From Armatimonadota bacterium (lineage in GTDB: Bacteria; Armatimonadota; Zipacnadia; Zipacnadales; UBA11051): a stretch of 16,903 bases of DNA. Made by a program: the position numbers and the translations under genes. The DNA is taken from the NCBI GenBank assembly GCA_003542955.1, contig DPJP01000040.1, forward strand, positions 26,027 to 42,929. The letters are read 5' to 3'. This document shows positions 15,608 to 16,903 of the stretch, one piece after another; position 1 is the first letter of the stretch, and every line of letters starts with the position of its first letter. The notes under the pieces are model-generated. The model saw only the letters and a program-made list of their open reading frames with translations. It did not search any database and was not told the DNA's origin.

Positions 15608-16813
15608 ATGAGGGTGACGCTCGGGCCCGGGTTGGTTGTGTTGCTGCTGATCGCGGGGGCTTGTGCGATGGCTGCGGACTGGCCGTGGTTTTTGGGGCCG
15701 GACTGCAATGGCATCGCGCCCGATACGGGGATCAACAAGGACTGGAAGGCCCGGCCCCCGCAGGTGCTGTGGAAGGTCACGATGAGCGACAGGGGGTACG
15801 CGGGGCCCTCCGTAGCTGATGGCAAGGTCTTCATCATTGACCACGTGGGCGCCAACGATGTCGTGCGCGCGCTGGATTTCGCCACAGGCGCGGACATCTG
15901 GCGCTTCGAGTACCCGGATGCGGAGAAGTTCGACTACGGCTATGCGCGCGCAACTCCCACATACGCCAACGGCAAGGTCTACTGCCAGGGCCGCATGGGA
16001 CCGCTCTTCTGCCTGGATGCCACCACCGGCCGGCAGATATGGGCCAGGAACATCCGCAGTGAGTTCGCCGGGCAGATGCCGAACTGGAAGTATGCCGCCT
16101 CGCCACTTATCGACGGGGATAAGCTGATCGTCGTCGCCGGCGGGCGCAACAACGCCGCCGTGGTTGCGCTCAATGCCCAGACAGGCGCGACCATCTGGAC
16201 CGGCGGCGGGAGCGACCCCGCCGGATACGCCACGCCCGTGCGCGCGGAGTTGGACGGCAGGCTGCAATACGTCTGCATGACCGGCAGGGCCGCAATCGGC
16301 GTGGATGCCCAGAATGGGCAATTGCTCTGGAGCGTCCCATGGGGCCCGAACAACGGGGTCAATGCCGCGACGCCAATCGTTCAGGACCCGTACGCATTCG
16401 TCTCAAGTGGATACGGTGTCGGCTGCGCGCTGCTTGAGGTCGCGGGCGGACGTGGAAGCATCGCCTGGCAGAACAAGGCTCTTGTGGCGCACTTCAACTC
16501 GCCCATCTTCTACGAGGGCTATATCTTCGGCATCGGCGACCCGGGGCTGCTGCTATGCATCGACTCCACGGCCGGGGACATCGTCTGGCGACAGCAGGGC
16601 TTCGAGAAGGGTGGCATCATCGGCGTTGACGGCTGCCTCATCGCCGTGGGCGGCAAGACAGGTGAGGTGGTGCTCGTCGAGGCGACCGGTAGCTACCGCG
16701 AACTGGGGCGCATTACCCCGCTGGGCGGCCAGAGTTGGACGGCGCCGATCATCGCCCACGGCAAGCTGCTGGTCCGAAACACCACCGCGCTGGCATGCCT
16801 GGATATCATGTAG
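15608..16813 (+). CDS. Exported PQQ-like beta-propeller protein, tandem paralog 2
   Basis: 401 residues from ATG 15608. A short signal peptide (hydrophobic 8-19, probable cut after A22, MA/AD) has the same length and junction as that of the preceding gene. The Cys in GACAMA is not in a good lipobox, so it is probably not a lipoprotein. The mature part aligns with the upstream gene from ADWP to the closing ALACLDIM, with more than half the residues identical by eye. Blades include RALDFATGADIW, FCLDATTGRQIW, VALNAQTGATIW, IGVDAQNGQLLW and LCIDSTAGDIVW. The duplication is therefore real and fairly old. No enzymatic residues are recognisable. It is the last gene of the cluster, followed by a strong hairpin. 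Confidence 0.88.
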   Translation: MRVTLGPGLVVLLLIAGACAMAADWPWFLGPDCNGIAPDTGINKDWKARPPQVLWKVTMSDRGYAGPSVADGKVFIIDHVGANDVVRALDFATGADIWRFEYPDAEKFDYGYARATPTYANGKVYCQGRMGPLFCLDATTGRQIWARNIRSEFAGQMPNWKYAASPLIDGDKLIVVAGGRNNAAVVALNAQTGATIWTGGGSDPAGYATPVRAELDGRLQYVCMTGRAAIGVDAQNGQLLWSVPWGPNNGVNAATPIVQDPYAFVSSGYGVGCALLEVAGGRGSIAWQNKALVAHFNSPIFYEGYIFGIGDPGLLLCIDSTAGDIVWRQQGFEKGGIIGVDGCLIAVGGKTGEVVLVEATGSYRELGRITPLGGQSWTAPIIAHGKLLVRNTTALACLDIM

Positions 16814-16840
16814 CCAACCGCGCTGTCTGAACGCGTACTG

Positions 16841-16870
16841 ATCCCTGCAGGTCCAACGGCCTGCAGGGAT
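16841..16870 (+). terminator. Likely transcription terminator hairpin
   Basis: A perfect 11-bp inverted repeat, ATCCCTGCAGG (16841-16851) and CCTGCAGGGAT (16860-16870), closes an 8-nt loop. It starts 28 nt after the last stop codon. The following TTTGTGT is a short, interrupted T-rich tract, so termination is likely but the signal is not a textbook one. It marks the probable end of the transcript. Confidence 0.7.
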
Positions 16871-16903
16871 TTGTGTATGCGGAGAGAACAGCGAGGGGAC
16901 GGG

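Noticed and set aside
13102..16813. True quinoprotein (PQQ-dependent) dehydrogenases
   Set aside because: Only the generic PQQ-like blade repeats are visible. The size (about 375-400 residues) is too small for the roughly 600-residue enzymes, and I see no catalytic Asp/metal-site pattern.
1..16903. CRISPR arrays, tRNA/rRNA genes, insertion sequences, attachment sites
   Set aside because: No regularly spaced repeats, no clover-leaf or rRNA-like stretch, no transposase or integrase and no terminal inverted repeats were noticed when reading both strands. A tool-based scan was not possible.

Overview
The window is GC-rich bacterial DNA (roughly two-thirds G+C by eye, not computed). It holds eleven protein genes, all on the + strand and nearly all tightly packed: two 4-nt stop/start overlaps, and most gaps under 50 nt. 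No tRNA, rRNA, CRISPR array, transposase or phage gene was seen. The gene style (signal-peptide proteins with PQQ-like beta-propeller repeats, a collagen-like fusion, a NuoE-NuoF fusion, a very large FtsX-type permease) suggests an uncultured or little-studied Gram-negative lineage such as Planctomycetota, Armatimonadota or Hydrogenedentota. That placement is a low-confidence impression from gene content only.

Region 1 (1-3794) is a membrane electron-transfer unit. It has the 3' end of a polyferredoxin, then a NapH/NosR-like membrane iron-sulphur protein, then a three-helix membrane protein carrying 19 perfect Gly-X-Y collagen triplets and a PQQ-like beta-propeller. The last two genes overlap by ATGA.

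Region 2 (3823-7975) encodes two soluble flavin/iron-sulphur proteins. One is an 822-residue NuoE+NuoF fusion of the HydB type with its own C-terminal 2[4Fe-4S] domain. The other joins a NuoG-type [2Fe-2S] domain, a GltD-like FAD module apparently missing its NAD(P)-binding domain, and a degenerate ferredoxin tail. Together they look like the core of a NADH-linked, possibly electron-bifurcating, oxidoreductase. No hydrogenase, formate dehydrogenase or complex I membrane subunit is in the window.

Region 3 (8009-12117) is a LolD/MacB-type ABC ATPase coupled by a GTGA overlap to a 1117-residue permease with two FtsX-like parts. Region 4 (12160-13077) is a cytoplasmic nucleoside hydrolase. Region 5 (13102-16813) is three exported PQQ-like beta-propeller proteins, the last two a clear tandem duplication. 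A perfect 11-bp hairpin at 16841-16870 probably ends the cluster.

Working model (inference): NADH is oxidised in the cytoplasm by the region 2 proteins, and electrons reach the membrane through the region 1 Fe-S proteins. The propeller proteins and the ABC exporter act on the outer face of the membrane. The terminal electron acceptor and the transported substrate cannot be read from the sequence. The strongest local oddities are the FAD module without an NAD(P) domain, the collagen/propeller fusion, and an AT-rich rare-codon island with a perfect TATAAT near the 3' end of the permease gene.
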